Positions 55,485 to 63,552 of a stretch of DNA of 64,000 bases are shown in pieces. How positions within the stretch are numbered: position 1 is the first letter of the stretch; the number at the start of each line of letters is the position of its first letter. Below the pieces are notes generated by a model. That model was not told where the DNA came from and did not search any database. It saw only the letters and a list, made by a program, of their open reading frames with translations. The translations under genes were made by a program, and so were the position numbers. Source of the DNA: Chitinophaga solisilvae (GTDB lineage: Bacteria > Bacteroidota > Bacteroidia > Chitinophagales > Chitinophagaceae); assembly GCF_009928525.1 (NCBI RefSeq), contig NZ_JAABOK010000002.1:1-64000 (forward strand), read 5' to 3'.

Positions 55485-56750
55485 TTAATTGGAGTAGGCA
55501 GCTGTGGATATTATTTTATTGAGATGATCTTTAACGACTATACGAAATTTCCCTTTGGGCAGCATCAGATACAGTGGTGAAGTGCCGGAATATACCTGCT
55601 GGTCAACGGGGATGCTGTTGCCGGATTCGTTGTCCATATAGGCTTGTACAAGCATGTTGGTATATTCTTTTTTCAGGCTGACCGGCGAAGGTATCCGGGT
55701 AGGGTCAAGCAGGAAGTATCCGGGCCTGTTATATTTATCTGTGAACCGTGGATGGAATACTTCCATGTCAACGTATCCGGCCAGACGGGGCTCTACCCAT
55801 ATGCTGTCTTTTTTTTCGAATACCGTGGGCGCGCTGATGTGGTAAAGCGTTGCAGCTGCCGTATAATAGGAGTTTTCATTTGCCGGGTTACCCTTTTCGC
55901 ACATGCTTTCCTGGTTGATGGTGAGCGGATTGATACCGCTGCATTCGCGGAAGCACATGGCCATTCTTCTTAAGTTATATTTTTCTTTTTCAAAGATATG
56001 ATCATATCCGGCGTGCACCAGTATGCGGGCGGCAGTATCTTCCCGGAGTATTTTGCACAGGTTGCGGGCTTCCATTGTTTCCCGTTGCTGGTAGCAGTCG
56101 CCCTCCCGGCAGGCGGTGGTGTCTTCATAGGAGATGACCTTAAATCCTATGCTGATGGCAGTTCTTATCAGGTCTCCGAACAAAGGTTCCGTAGAATAGA
56201 ATCCATCGCCCTGTATGGGATATCCTCTTTTGTTGAGAGCTGCATCTTTATACTCCAGTGTTTCCAGTGCGAGGTATCGGAATCCTTTTTTATAGAGTGC
56301 CGGTAGCAGTGATTTTGTAAACAGGCGGTGATAGGGCGTGTGATGGCTTTCGTTTATCATGATGACCCGGTGTTGTGCTGCCAGGGCGCCAATTTTTTCA
56401 GCAGCGTTAACAGGCGTGTATCCGTTAAAGGCAGGTTTTGCTTTTTCGGTGTTACCGGCATCATAGTCATTTTGGGGGAACATGTTGTTATAGGCGCTGA
56501 TGGCGGCGGCGTAGTTGCCGGTAAAGGATTCGTAGGTGGCGAGTGCCTGGAAGTACATGCCAAGGAGGTCTTCGTTGTGCCGGTATGCTGTCGCCGATCC
56601 CTTGAGGGAGTCGATGGGTTTAAGGTAGTTGTAATCCTGCAGGAACAGTTGATGAATGCGGCTGATAGCGGCGGCGGGATCAGCGGTCTGAGCAGTGGCG
56701 CCGAAACAGGTAAGGAATGTTGTCAGCAGTAACCATGTTTGTTTTCTCAT
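55485..56750 (-). CDS. Secreted EreA/ChaN-like protein
   Basis: 421 residues with a signal peptide (to TAQ). The pattern MINESHHTPYHRLFTKSLLPALYKKGFRYLALETLEY (~130-165) resembles the GExHH motif and helix of the erythromycin esterase / ChaN fold, and later residues include LVHAGYDHIFE (~245). Precise function unknown. It may be a hydrolase or a heme-related ChaN relative. It is the last host gene before the prophage; its 5' side directly faces the prophage's left edge. Confidence 0.6.
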   Translation of the reverse strand: MRKQTWLLLTTFLTCFGATAQTADPAAAISRIHQLFLQDYNYLKPIDSLKGSATAYRHNEDLLGMYFQALATYESFTGNYAAAISAYNNMFPQNDYDAGNTEKAKPAFNGYTPVNAAEKIGALAAQHRVIMINESHHTPYHRLFTKSLLPALYKKGFRYLALETLEYKDAALNKRGYPIQGDGFYSTEPLFGDLIRTAISIGFKVISYEDTTACREGDCYQQRETMEARNLCKILREDTAARILVHAGYDHIFEKEKYNLRRMAMCFRECSGINPLTINQESMCEKGNPANENSYYTAAATLYHISAPTVFEKKDSIWVEPRLAGYVDMEVFHPRFTDKYNRPGYFLLDPTRIPSPVSLKKEYTNMLVQAYMDNESGNSIPVDQQVYSGTSPLYLMLPKGKFRIVVKDHLNKIISTAAYSN

Positions 56751-56902
56751 ATTTTAAATATAAAAAAATAATGCGGGTTGAGAAAGTGCAGGAGGCGGGT
56801 GTCAGCTAAAGGCGGGAGGATATTGGTATGACGGGCTGCAGGAGCTGCAGGGCATCTCCTGTAATGGTATAAGACCGGAAAATCCAGGCGTCTTTTTTTT
56901 GA

Positions 56903-57310
56903 TTATCGTTCTTTTTTGCTGCTGCGCTTTATTTTATTCACTTCTCCCCGGAGGGCGGTCAATTCTTTCATAACGTCTTCCATTGTGGGGGTGGGTAGGT
57001 GCTTGATGGTGGCCTTTTTAGGTGCCGGGCTTGCAGTTGCGCCTGCAGTTGCGCTTGCATAATTATAACCTATGTTATATTTTATTGCAAAGGATATATC
57101 CCGGAAAACGGGTTCCTGTCCCCATAGAAACCAATAGGGATGGATACCGATTTCTTCCACCAGTTTTTTAAATACAGGGTAGGAAATGCCGTTTTTTTCG
57201 TTTTCAATGTCTGACAGCGCCGCCTGAGATACAGCAAGCAGCTGGGCAAATTCCTGCTGGCTCTTCTGTATCAGTTTCCTGACAAATAATATGCGTTGTC
57301 CTTCGGTCAT
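56903..57310 (-). CDS. XRE-family phage repressor-like protein
   Basis: 135 residues. The N-terminal 65 residues form a helix-turn-helix of the Cro/CI (XRE) type: FVRKLIQKSQQEFAQLLAVSQAALSDIENEKNG, with SQAALSDIENEK as recognition segment. A short linker (ATAGATASPAPKKATIK) leads to a C-terminal helix, probably for oligomerisation. It is divergent from the transposase gene and so corresponds to Mu c. Two direct repeats ATAGTTATA in the shared promoter region are its likely operators. Confidence 0.82.
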   Translation of the reverse strand: MTEGQRILFVRKLIQKSQQEFAQLLAVSQAALSDIENEKNGISYPVFKKLVEEIGIHPYWFLWGQEPVFRDISFAIKYNIGYNYASATAGATASPAPKKATIKHLPTPTMEDVMKELTALRGEVNKIKRSSKKER

Positions 57311-57325
57311 TGGCTGAATATAGAT

Positions 57326-57373
57326 ATAGTTATAAAAAAAGATTTTGACAATATAAGAATAGTTATATTTTTG
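57326..57373 (+). promoter_or_regulatory. Transposase promoter with operator-like direct repeats
   Basis: ATAGTTATA occurs at 57326-57334 and 57359-57367, 33 nt apart (about three helical turns). The second copy overlaps the -7 box TATTTTTG (57366-57373), paired with TTTG at 57344-57347 (18-nt spacer). Repressor bound here would block the transposase promoter. Confidence 0.55.
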
Positions 57374-57463
57374 TATCGTTCAAATGAACATAAAATTATT
57401 GATAAAAAAATCAATTGCCTAAAAGATAGTATCCATTGACCCATCCTAAACACTTCTTTACCT

Positions 57464-59419
57464 ATGAAGTTTGATCCGCAGCACCGGTTATGTATTGAAG
57501 GACACGAATTTATACGCACACCGCAACATCCCGGCGGACTGGTACCAAAAGGTACATATGATTCCCTGAAAAACAGGAACAGAATTGAAGTATTGGAGCG
57601 GGGCGGCAATGGCCGTACCGTGCTGATTGTTTATGAATCCCTGCCTCCCGCCTACAAGGAGATGATTACTGCGCACTTCGGCAACCCCTATGAATATGCC
57701 AGCAGGCAGCCGCTGCTGGAACTGGTGGTAAAAGATACGCGGGCAGAAAAATTCTTCCTGGAATACCGTTACGGCACAGATAAATGTCTTTCTCCCGCGC
57801 AGGTAGAAAAGTATGTCACCGCTGCTTCCTGGCTGAATATGCTCATCAGGATGCAGGACGATAAACGTTTCGTACGGCAGCAGCTGGGCATCACCATGGA
57901 ACATTTCTGGAAGCTGATACCGGAGCTGACAGCTGCCCGTAGCGTGGCGCTGCCGCAGAGCTACAAACGGCTCTCGGAGAGAATAAAAAGCTATCGCCAG
58001 GAAGGATATGCCGCCTTGATAGACTGGCGTTTCGGTAACCGCAACAGTGCCAAAATTAAAGATGAGCTGTCCGAATCCATGTTACTGGAACTGATCGCGC
58101 ACCCCAATCAGCACGACGATACCATCATTGCTGCTGCATATAACCGGTGGGCGGCCGCGCACGGCTATGCAGCCATCACCGCTGCTACCGTAGGGCTGCA
58201 CCGGCGCAGCAACAATTATCAGCTGCAGCTATTCCGGGAAGGTAATGCCGCCTGGTATAACCGCTACGGCCGGCATATCAAGCGCTTCCGGCCCTCAGCG
58301 CCGCTGCTGCTCGTAGGTTCAGACGATAACGACATAGACCTGTATTTCAGAAACGAAACTACCGGAAAAGGTAACCAGTTATCCGTGCAGTACTATCACC
58401 GCTTCCGGGCAGTGGTCATCAGTGATGCCTTCAACGATTATCCCCTCGGCTTCTTTTATGCAGATAACCTCAGCGTGCACGTAGTAAAGATGGCTTACCT
58501 GGATGCCATGTACCATATCCGGGAGCTGACAGGCGGCTGGTACCTGCCGCATCAGCTGCAGACAGACCGCTGGAATCAGAAGGCCCTGCTGCCCTTCTAC
58601 CAGCGTATTGACCCCGGTTATTTTGCCGCAGCCGCCAAAGCGCCACGGTCAAAGTACATAGAGCGTACCTTCGGCACCCGCTGGCATCAGCATTTACGAC
58701 GTTTTCCCAATTACGCCGGCAATAACATCACTTCCGGATTCCGGCTCAACCCCGAACATGTAGAACGCAGCAAAAGACTATATCCGCACAAAGATGACAG
58801 CTGCCAGATCCTGGAATCCTTTATAGACGGATTGCGCCGTGATCCGCAGCCCCGTACCGGCATGACCCGCCAGGAGGTATGGAAAGCCGCTTTTAACGCC
58901 AGTGAGCTGGCCAGGGAAAAGGAGATCAGTGAAGAACAGTTCCTCTTTCTTTTCGGTATCCTGCATGATTATTCCAACACCATTACCAATGGTGGTATCC
59001 GTCTGACCATTGATGGGAACGTGCATGAATATGAAATACCGGAACAATACCTCAGATTCGCCGGGAAAAAAATACAGGCGTATTACGATCCCTATAACTT
59101 TTCCCGTATACTCGTCACCGATGGGCAACAGCTGCGTTTCATAGCGCATAGCTATGAGAAGCTGCCCGCTGCCAGAGCCGATTACCAGGCAGACGACCAG
59201 GAGAAACTTTTCCGGCAGCTGCACAGAAAGAAAGCCTACATCGACACTATTCTCCGCAACAAGAAAAACAGAGAAAGCATCCTGGAACAGCATCAGCTGG
59301 ATGCGGCCGGATTATTACAGGCCCGTGTAATGGTCAAGGAAATCAGACAGGCCGCAGAAGCATCCTGGGCTTCTTCCGGTAACCCCGCAACGCCATTTGA
59401 CCCGCTGGACCTCATGTAA
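57464..59419 (+). CDS. Mu-type DDE transposase
   Basis: 651 residues, close to the MuA length. The first ~140 residues resemble the Mu N-terminal DNA-binding region. The catalytic core has a likely triad: Asp287 or Asp288 (LLVGSDDNDIDLYF), Asp368 (LQTDRWNQK) and Glu400 (SKYIERTFG), separated by about 80 and 31 residues. The C-terminal half contains basic helices. The enzyme performs replicative or cut-and-paste transposition of the phage genome. The MuB-like ATPase gene follows 30 nt later. Confidence 0.88.
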   Translation: MKFDPQHRLCIEGHEFIRTPQHPGGLVPKGTYDSLKNRNRIEVLERGGNGRTVLIVYESLPPAYKEMITAHFGNPYEYASRQPLLELVVKDTRAEKFFLEYRYGTDKCLSPAQVEKYVTAASWLNMLIRMQDDKRFVRQQLGITMEHFWKLIPELTAARSVALPQSYKRLSERIKSYRQEGYAALIDWRFGNRNSAKIKDELSESMLLELIAHPNQHDDTIIAAAYNRWAAAHGYAAITAATVGLHRRSNNYQLQLFREGNAAWYNRYGRHIKRFRPSAPLLLVGSDDNDIDLYFRNETTGKGNQLSVQYYHRFRAVVISDAFNDYPLGFFYADNLSVHVVKMAYLDAMYHIRELTGGWYLPHQLQTDRWNQKALLPFYQRIDPGYFAAAAKAPRSKYIERTFGTRWHQHLRRFPNYAGNNITSGFRLNPEHVERSKRLYPHKDDSCQILESFIDGLRRDPQPRTGMTRQEVWKAAFNASELAREKEISEEQFLFLFGILHDYSNTITNGGIRLTIDGNVHEYEIPEQYLRFAGKKIQAYYDPYNFSRILVTDGQQLRFIAHSYEKLPAARADYQADDQEKLFRQLHRKKAYIDTILRNKKNRESILEQHQLDAAGLLQARVMVKEIRQAAEASWASSGNPATPFDPLDLM

Positions 59420-59449
59420 CTCCTTCATTAACGTATCAACCGACTTATT

Positions 59450-60139
59450 ATGAACCCTCAGAAGAAACACCAGCGGCATGAATGGCAGCTGGTTGAAACC
59501 ACGGATTTTCATACCCTTATTACCTATTTCCGCGATGCGCAGACCTACGGTAATGTGTTTGCCCTCACGGGGCCTGCAGGCAGCGGAAAAACCTTTGCCG
59601 CCGCCTGGTATGCCACAAACAATACCGCTGTATTTCACCTGGAATGTGCTGAGCACTGGAACCGGAAACTGTTCCTGGAAAAGCTGCTGCAGGCCATCGG
59701 ATGCGAACGCAGCGGCCACAGCACCGGCGAAATGATGGAAGATATAGTGCATGCCCTCTGCACGCTGCACGAACCGCTGCTCATACTCGATGAAGCAGAT
59801 AAACTCAGCGATCAGGTACTATACTTCTTCATCACCCTCTACAACCTGTTGCATGGCAGATGCGGTATTGTGATGACCGCAACCAGTCACCTGGTGAAAC
59901 GGGTAGACAGGGGCCGGCGCCTTAACAGAAAAGGATATGCAGAACTCTACTCCCGTATCGGCCGCCGCTTCATTGTGCTGAGAGGAGTGAACAAAAAAGA
60001 ACTGACCGCCATCTGCCAGGCAAACGGTATCAGCTCCGCAGAAGATACTGCCGCTATTTTTCACGACTGCGAAGGAGACATCCGCCGCGTAGAACGCGCT
60101 GTTCATAAGCAGAGAAGAAAACAAACTGCTTTATCATGA
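59450..60139 (+). CDS. MuB-like AAA+ ATPase
   Basis: 229 residues. Walker A is GPAGSGKT (41-48) and Walker B LLILDEAD (110-117), with a MTATSHLVKR sensor-1-like segment after it. MuB selects target DNA and activates the transposase. The length is shorter than MuB's 312. The stop codon overlaps the start of the next gene by 4 nt. Confidence 0.85.
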   Translation: MNPQKKHQRHEWQLVETTDFHTLITYFRDAQTYGNVFALTGPAGSGKTFAAAWYATNNTAVFHLECAEHWNRKLFLEKLLQAIGCERSGHSTGEMMEDIVHALCTLHEPLLILDEADKLSDQVLYFFITLYNLLHGRCGIVMTATSHLVKRVDRGRRLNRKGYAELYSRIGRRFIVLRGVNKKELTAICQANGISSAEDTAAIFHDCEGDIRRVERAVHKQRRKQTALS

Positions 60140-60558
60140 AAAGAATATTGTACCGGCATATTATTTTTTCATCAGCTGAAAACCCGCAGCTGGCGCAGGA
60201 TATGGTGCGCTTAATCTGCCACGCACTTCAGTTGCGTATAGAAGTCTTATTATCGGGAAAAAACACAAAAGAAGTGGCTTGTGCCAGACAGGTGATCTGT
60301 TATCTGCTATGCAGATTTACCGACATCAGTTTTGCAGCAACAGGTAAAGTTATTCACCGCAGCAGACCCGCCGTACATTATAACTTCGGCGAAGCAGCCA
60401 AGCACGTTAAAGTTCAGGACGAACTTTTTATGCATTGCTGGTCAAAGGTGATACCTGTGTTACTGCAATGGCGCATAGTCACGCAACCGGCATTACAACA
60501 CCAACCCGTAGCAGATGTCCTTAAAATAAATAACCATGAACTGTTTTTGAACGCGTAG
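60136..60558 (+). CDS. DnaA domain IV-like DNA-binding protein
   Basis: 140 residues. VACARQVICYLLCRFTDISFAATGKVIHRSRPAVHYNFGEAAKHV (~47-91) resembles the DnaA C-terminal helix-turn-helix (ARQIAMYL...LSLPEIGRAFG-RDHTTVLHA), with the Arg/Ser-rich loop R-S-R-P-A-V-H in place of GRDHTTV. No ATPase domain is present. It may bind the phage's or the host's DnaA boxes and steer replication or transposition. It overlaps the MuB-like gene by 4 nt, so the two proteins are probably made together. Confidence 0.72.
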   Translation: MKRILYRHIIFSSAENPQLAQDMVRLICHALQLRIEVLLSGKNTKEVACARQVICYLLCRFTDISFAATGKVIHRSRPAVHYNFGEAAKHVKVQDELFMHCWSKVIPVLLQWRIVTQPALQHQPVADVLKINNHELFLNA

Positions 60559-60648
60559 ATAACCTGTGGAAAACAGGTAGTACAACCTTTATTTAAATCC
60601 TGTATCTTTAATCGTCCTGCAGCTGCCCGTTGAACCCTATTTTGCTCC

Positions 60649-60756
60649 ATGGCATTAGAAAAAGACGGTAACTATTACCTGGCAAGTTACATCAGGGAAT
60701 GGACAGGTGTCTGGCTAACACCTATGAATTATGAAGAACGTGCATTATCAGAATGA
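60649..60756 (+). CDS. Small early phage ORF
   Basis: 35 codons (MALEKDGNYYLASYIREW... start); the last 26 nt overlap the next gene in another frame. Supported only by position and overlap. No known family. Confidence 0.4.
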   Translation: MALEKDGNYYLASYIREWTGVWLTPMNYEERALSE

Positions 60757-60961
60757 AGGCTTATCATTACATATCCCCACGCTCACGCCTGAAAGCGTGC
60801 ATATCGGATTGATGCAGGGAATTATCCTCGTTGTAAAGCATAATCTGGAACATCCGGATACAATGCCCGAAAGCGTAAAACAGGCCAATATACGCTTGCT
60901 GGATCTGTTGTCGGCCATGTTGCCGGAAGAACAACAACTCGAAAAAATTTACAAACGATAA
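60731..60961 (+). CDS. Hypothetical early phage protein
   Basis: 76 residues, without signal or membrane segment. Contains TPESVHIGLMQGIILVVKHNLEHPD and an acidic helical end. No family recognised. It precedes the terminator at 60983 and is probably the last early gene. Confidence 0.6.
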   Translation: MKNVHYQNEGLSLHIPTLTPESVHIGLMQGIILVVKHNLEHPDTMPESVKQANIRLLDLLSAMLPEEQQLEKIYKR

Positions 60962-60982
60962 GTGTACTGTGTCAACATTTTA

Positions 60983-61009
60983 ATGCTCCCCGTAAGGGGA
61001 GCATTTTTT
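60983..61009 (+). terminator. Terminator of the early prophage operon
   Basis: ATGCTCCCC / GGGGAGCAT stem (60983-60991, 60996-61004) with a GTAA loop followed by a T-tract. The box TATTTTTG at 61009-61016 directly behind it could start the next transcript. Confidence 0.85.
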
Positions 61010-61016
61010 ATTTTTG
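61009..61016 (+). promoter_or_regulatory. -7 promoter box behind the early terminator
   Basis: TATTTTTG matches TAnnTTTG and ends 5 nt before the GTG start at 61022. The transcript would be nearly leaderless. No clear -33 element. Confidence 0.4.
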
Positions 61017-61021
61017 CCATT

Positions 61022-61345
61022 GTGAAAGGTGCACAGACATTATTCTCCCAGCTGTTGTCTTCCTCCCCGGAAGATACGCCTGCCCGGACTCCCGGCAGGA
61101 GCCGCACATTGATTGCCCGTCGTGATGAAAGACTCGTGTATCGTCATTATTATTATCTCCGTCTCTGCAAAAAAAGATATGATCAGATATTGCAGGTATT
61201 ATCGGAAGAATTTGATCTCTCTGCCTATACCATTATCGAACGGCTGCAGCTGGAAGAAAATTTCCGGTTGCTGAAACAGCTGACTGCCCAGCAACCGGGA
61301 CTGACCGCCTTGCGCCGGCGGTATCCGTGGATGGTGTGGAAATAG
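61022..61345 (+). CDS. Conserved prophage protein of unknown function
   Basis: 107 residues from the GTG at 61022. An in-frame GTG at 60962 is rejected because the terminator would lie inside the coding sequence. RRDERLVYRHYYYLRLCKKRYDQILQVLSEEFDLSAYTIIERL and the end RRRYPWMVWK resemble a small family found in Bacteroidota prophages; function unknown. The stop codon abuts that of the convergent gene (TAGCTA). Confidence 0.7.
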   Translation: MKGAQTLFSQLLSSSPEDTPARTPGRSRTLIARRDERLVYRHYYYLRLCKKRYDQILQVLSEEFDLSAYTIIERLQLEENFRLLKQLTAQQPGLTALRRRYPWMVWK

Positions 61346-61828
61346 CTATGGCGCTTCATCTCCGTTAACTACCGGAACGGGCCGCGGTATGCTGGTATAT
61401 TCCGGCGCCGTGGTAACATCTGTTACAGACAGTGCATACCGGATAACATGCACACAGTATTTGTTTTCCCGTTGTTCGGTGTCAGACCTTCTTCTCAGCA
61501 ATTTTCCGAAAGGCGCGTCCGTAAAGCCATGCAGCGCCTTGTGTACTTTCTGCTGCAGCTCATGGAAAGTGGCAGCATCCGTAGCGGCAGGGTCAATACC
61601 AATCCTGATCTGTAAAAAACCTTCTCCTCTTTGTGTATTATCTGTCAGATCTTCCCAGATCAGTTCCCGGAAGTCAATCAATGAGCAGGGCAGCGCTATT
61701 TGCAGTCCTGCAGTGGCGTCAAATATCTCCAGCTGTCCACTGTCCGCACCGGTGAACTGAAGTGCAGGAACCGCCTGTTTAATGCGCTGAATGAGCTTTG
61801 CTGAATAATCTCCGAATACGTTACTCAT
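61346..61828 (-). CDS. Putative phage tail-associated protein (leftward)
   Basis: 160 residues on the minus strand between rightward phage genes. LIQRIKQAVPALQFTGADSGQ and the FLQIRIGID ... VIRYALSVTDV pattern recall small tail terminator or gp37-like proteins (DUF1834 group), a weak resemblance. The opposite orientation suggests separate control. Confidence 0.5.
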   Translation of the reverse strand: MSNVFGDYSAKLIQRIKQAVPALQFTGADSGQLEIFDATAGLQIALPCSLIDFRELIWEDLTDNTQRGEGFLQIRIGIDPAATDAATFHELQQKVHKALHGFTDAPFGKLLRRRSDTEQRENKYCVHVIRYALSVTDVTTAPEYTSIPRPVPVVNGDEAP

Positions 61829-61904
61829 GTGTTGTTGTTTGAGGTAAATAATGTTGTTACTGCAAAGTTGCTGTATCAGCAGGCTTCATAAAATTTTATC
61901 CGGC

Positions 61905-62075
61905 ATGATGCGCTACCCGGAGGAGTATGATACCGCTGTAAAAAGAGTAAGCGCAGAAGCCCATTTGGTAAGGCTTTCACAACATCCCATCTTTGTAATC
62001 ACAAGAACGGAACTGGTAACGTACAATGATCAGGAACAGTTTCAGCAGCGCATCAGTTGTACATATACACCGTGA
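61905..62075 (+). CDS. Small phage ORF
   Basis: 56 residues from the ATG at 61905 (MMRYPEEYDTAVKRVSAEAHLVRLSQ); an in-frame ATG at 61851 is possible but its added Cys-rich start is not convincing. No family recognised. Confidence 0.4.
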   Translation: MMRYPEEYDTAVKRVSAEAHLVRLSQHPIFVITRTELVTYNDQEQFQQRISCTYTP

Positions 62076-62155
62076 ACATCACCGCCTCTGTTCCCCGTCC
62101 TGTAAGGCGGGGGCCACCGGCGGGGGCTGCAACAGTTAACCTAATACAAACGGAT

Positions 62156-62383
62156 ATGAAACGATTTATTGACGAAGCAAAGGAAAGAATATCATCTCCT
62201 ACACCCAGTTTCTTCAGAAAAATAAAGATCGCCGGTAAAGTATTGATGGCCGGAGCCGGCGCTATACTGGCTCCTTCAGCCGCCATGCCTGTGCCGGGGA
62301 TACTCCTGGAAGCAGCCAAAGCCTTACTCATTGCCGGATCGGTGATGGTGGCAGTAGCCGCCGCCGCTGTGGAAGGCGAATAG
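62156..62383 (+). CDS. Putative holin
   Basis: 75 residues from the ATG at 62156. A basic start (MKRFIDEAKERISSPTPSFFRKIKI) precedes two hydrophobic stretches (~26-43 and ~50-71, rich in Ala/Gly/Val). A small two-helix membrane protein just before a spanin-like and an endolysin gene fits a holin. Confidence 0.6.
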   Translation: MKRFIDEAKERISSPTPSFFRKIKIAGKVLMAGAGAILAPSAAMPVPGILLEAAKALLIAGSVMVAVAAAAVEGE

Positions 62384-62398
62384 TAAAAATATATTCCC

Positions 62399-63025
62399 GT
62401 GAGAACAGTCATCATTCTTCTCCTTATCCTGACAGCCGCAGCAGCCTGCTGGCGCAGCTGTTACCAGGAACGGCAACTGACTGCACTACGTGCCGCCACT
62501 GCCGATACTATCAGGCGTTACCGCGATGCCGCCGGCCGGCAGCATGCTGTAACTCCGGTGGTACATACTTCGCCGCCGGCACCGGTCAAAAAGATCATGC
62601 GGCAGTCAGGTATAACGGAGAAGAATATACGGGAATATACCACTGCAACCACCGTTACTGCAGATACATTACCCGCCATAGCACCGCAGCAGACGGATAC
62701 GGGATTCCGTTTTCATTATGAGGATAAATGGATCAGTATCCTGGGACAAATGAAGGACTCGCTCCGTATCAGCTATCAGCTGCGCGACAGCCTCTGGTTT
62801 GTGACCTGGCACCGGAAGGCGGGCCTGTTCCGGAAAGTCGCCTACATGGATGGTTTCAGCGCCAACCCGCATACTGTTATCAGCGGACTGAAAGCTATCC
62901 GTACAGACCGGCAGGCAGCACTGCTGCGGGTTTCCATAGGACCACAGATAGGCTGGCACTACGCCGGCGGAAAGTTCCGTTGGAGTGCAGGCATCGGCAT
63001 ACAATACAACCTGATTCGTTTTTAA
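62399..63025 (+). CDS. Spanin-like membrane-anchored phage protein
   Basis: 208 residues from a GTG start. One N-terminal membrane anchor (RTVIILLLILTAAAACW) is followed by a helical stretch (RQLTALRAATADTIRRYRDAAG) and a beta-rich end. This arrangement resembles Bacteroidota phage proteins of the Rz/DUF6808 type placed between holin and endolysin; the call rests mostly on that location. Confidence 0.6.
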   Translation: MRTVIILLLILTAAAACWRSCYQERQLTALRAATADTIRRYRDAAGRQHAVTPVVHTSPPAPVKKIMRQSGITEKNIREYTTATTVTADTLPAIAPQQTDTGFRFHYEDKWISILGQMKDSLRISYQLRDSLWFVTWHRKAGLFRKVAYMDGFSANPHTVISGLKAIRTDRQAALLRVSIGPQIGWHYAGGKFRWSAGIGIQYNLIRF

Positions 63026-63040
63026 CCTCATCGAAAACAT

Positions 63041-63505
63041 ATGACCCTATCAGCAAAAGCACTGGAGATAGCACTTTCACAGGAAGGTGTGTCAGAAAAT
63101 CCGAAAGGCAGCAACAGCGGTCCGGAGGTAAACCAATACCTGAAAAGTGTAGGGCTGGGGCCCGGAGCACCCTGGTGCATGGCCTTTGTATACTGGTGTG
63201 TACAGGAAGCCGCCAACGCCCTGCAGGTAAAAAACGGACTGGTAAAAACCGGCGGCGTATTGCTGCAGTGGCGTACTACCGGCCTGCGTAAAGTAACCGG
63301 CAGCCGCTATGTGAAGCCCGGCGCCATCTTCATCATGGACTATGGTAACGGTTTCGGACATACGGGATTTGTGGTACAGGCCGATGAACGCTTTATCTAC
63401 ACCGTAGAAGGCAATACCAACGACGACGGCAGCAGGGAAGGCTATGAAGTATGTACCCGCCGGCGGCTGTTATCTACCATCAAGGGATTTATACTTCCTG
63501 ATTAA
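63041..63505 (+). CDS. CHAP-domain endolysin
   Basis: 154 residues. The catalytic Cys46 (PWCMAFVYWC), His107 (GFGHTGF) and the EGNTN segment (Glu123, Asn125) form the CHAP amidase/endopeptidase site. It would cleave peptidoglycan and act with the preceding holin and spanin candidates. Confidence 0.85.
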   Translation: MTLSAKALEIALSQEGVSENPKGSNSGPEVNQYLKSVGLGPGAPWCMAFVYWCVQEAANALQVKNGLVKTGGVLLQWRTTGLRKVTGSRYVKPGAIFIMDYGNGFGHTGFVVQADERFIYTVEGNTNDDGSREGYEVCTRRRLLSTIKGFILPD

Positions 63506-63552
63506 AAACAGTTTGATTTCAATTCTATACATCCATTTACAAATTATGAGAA

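Noticed and set aside
60962-61021. Upstream GTG start of the prophage protein at 61022
   Set aside because: A strong intrinsic terminator would lie inside the coding sequence.
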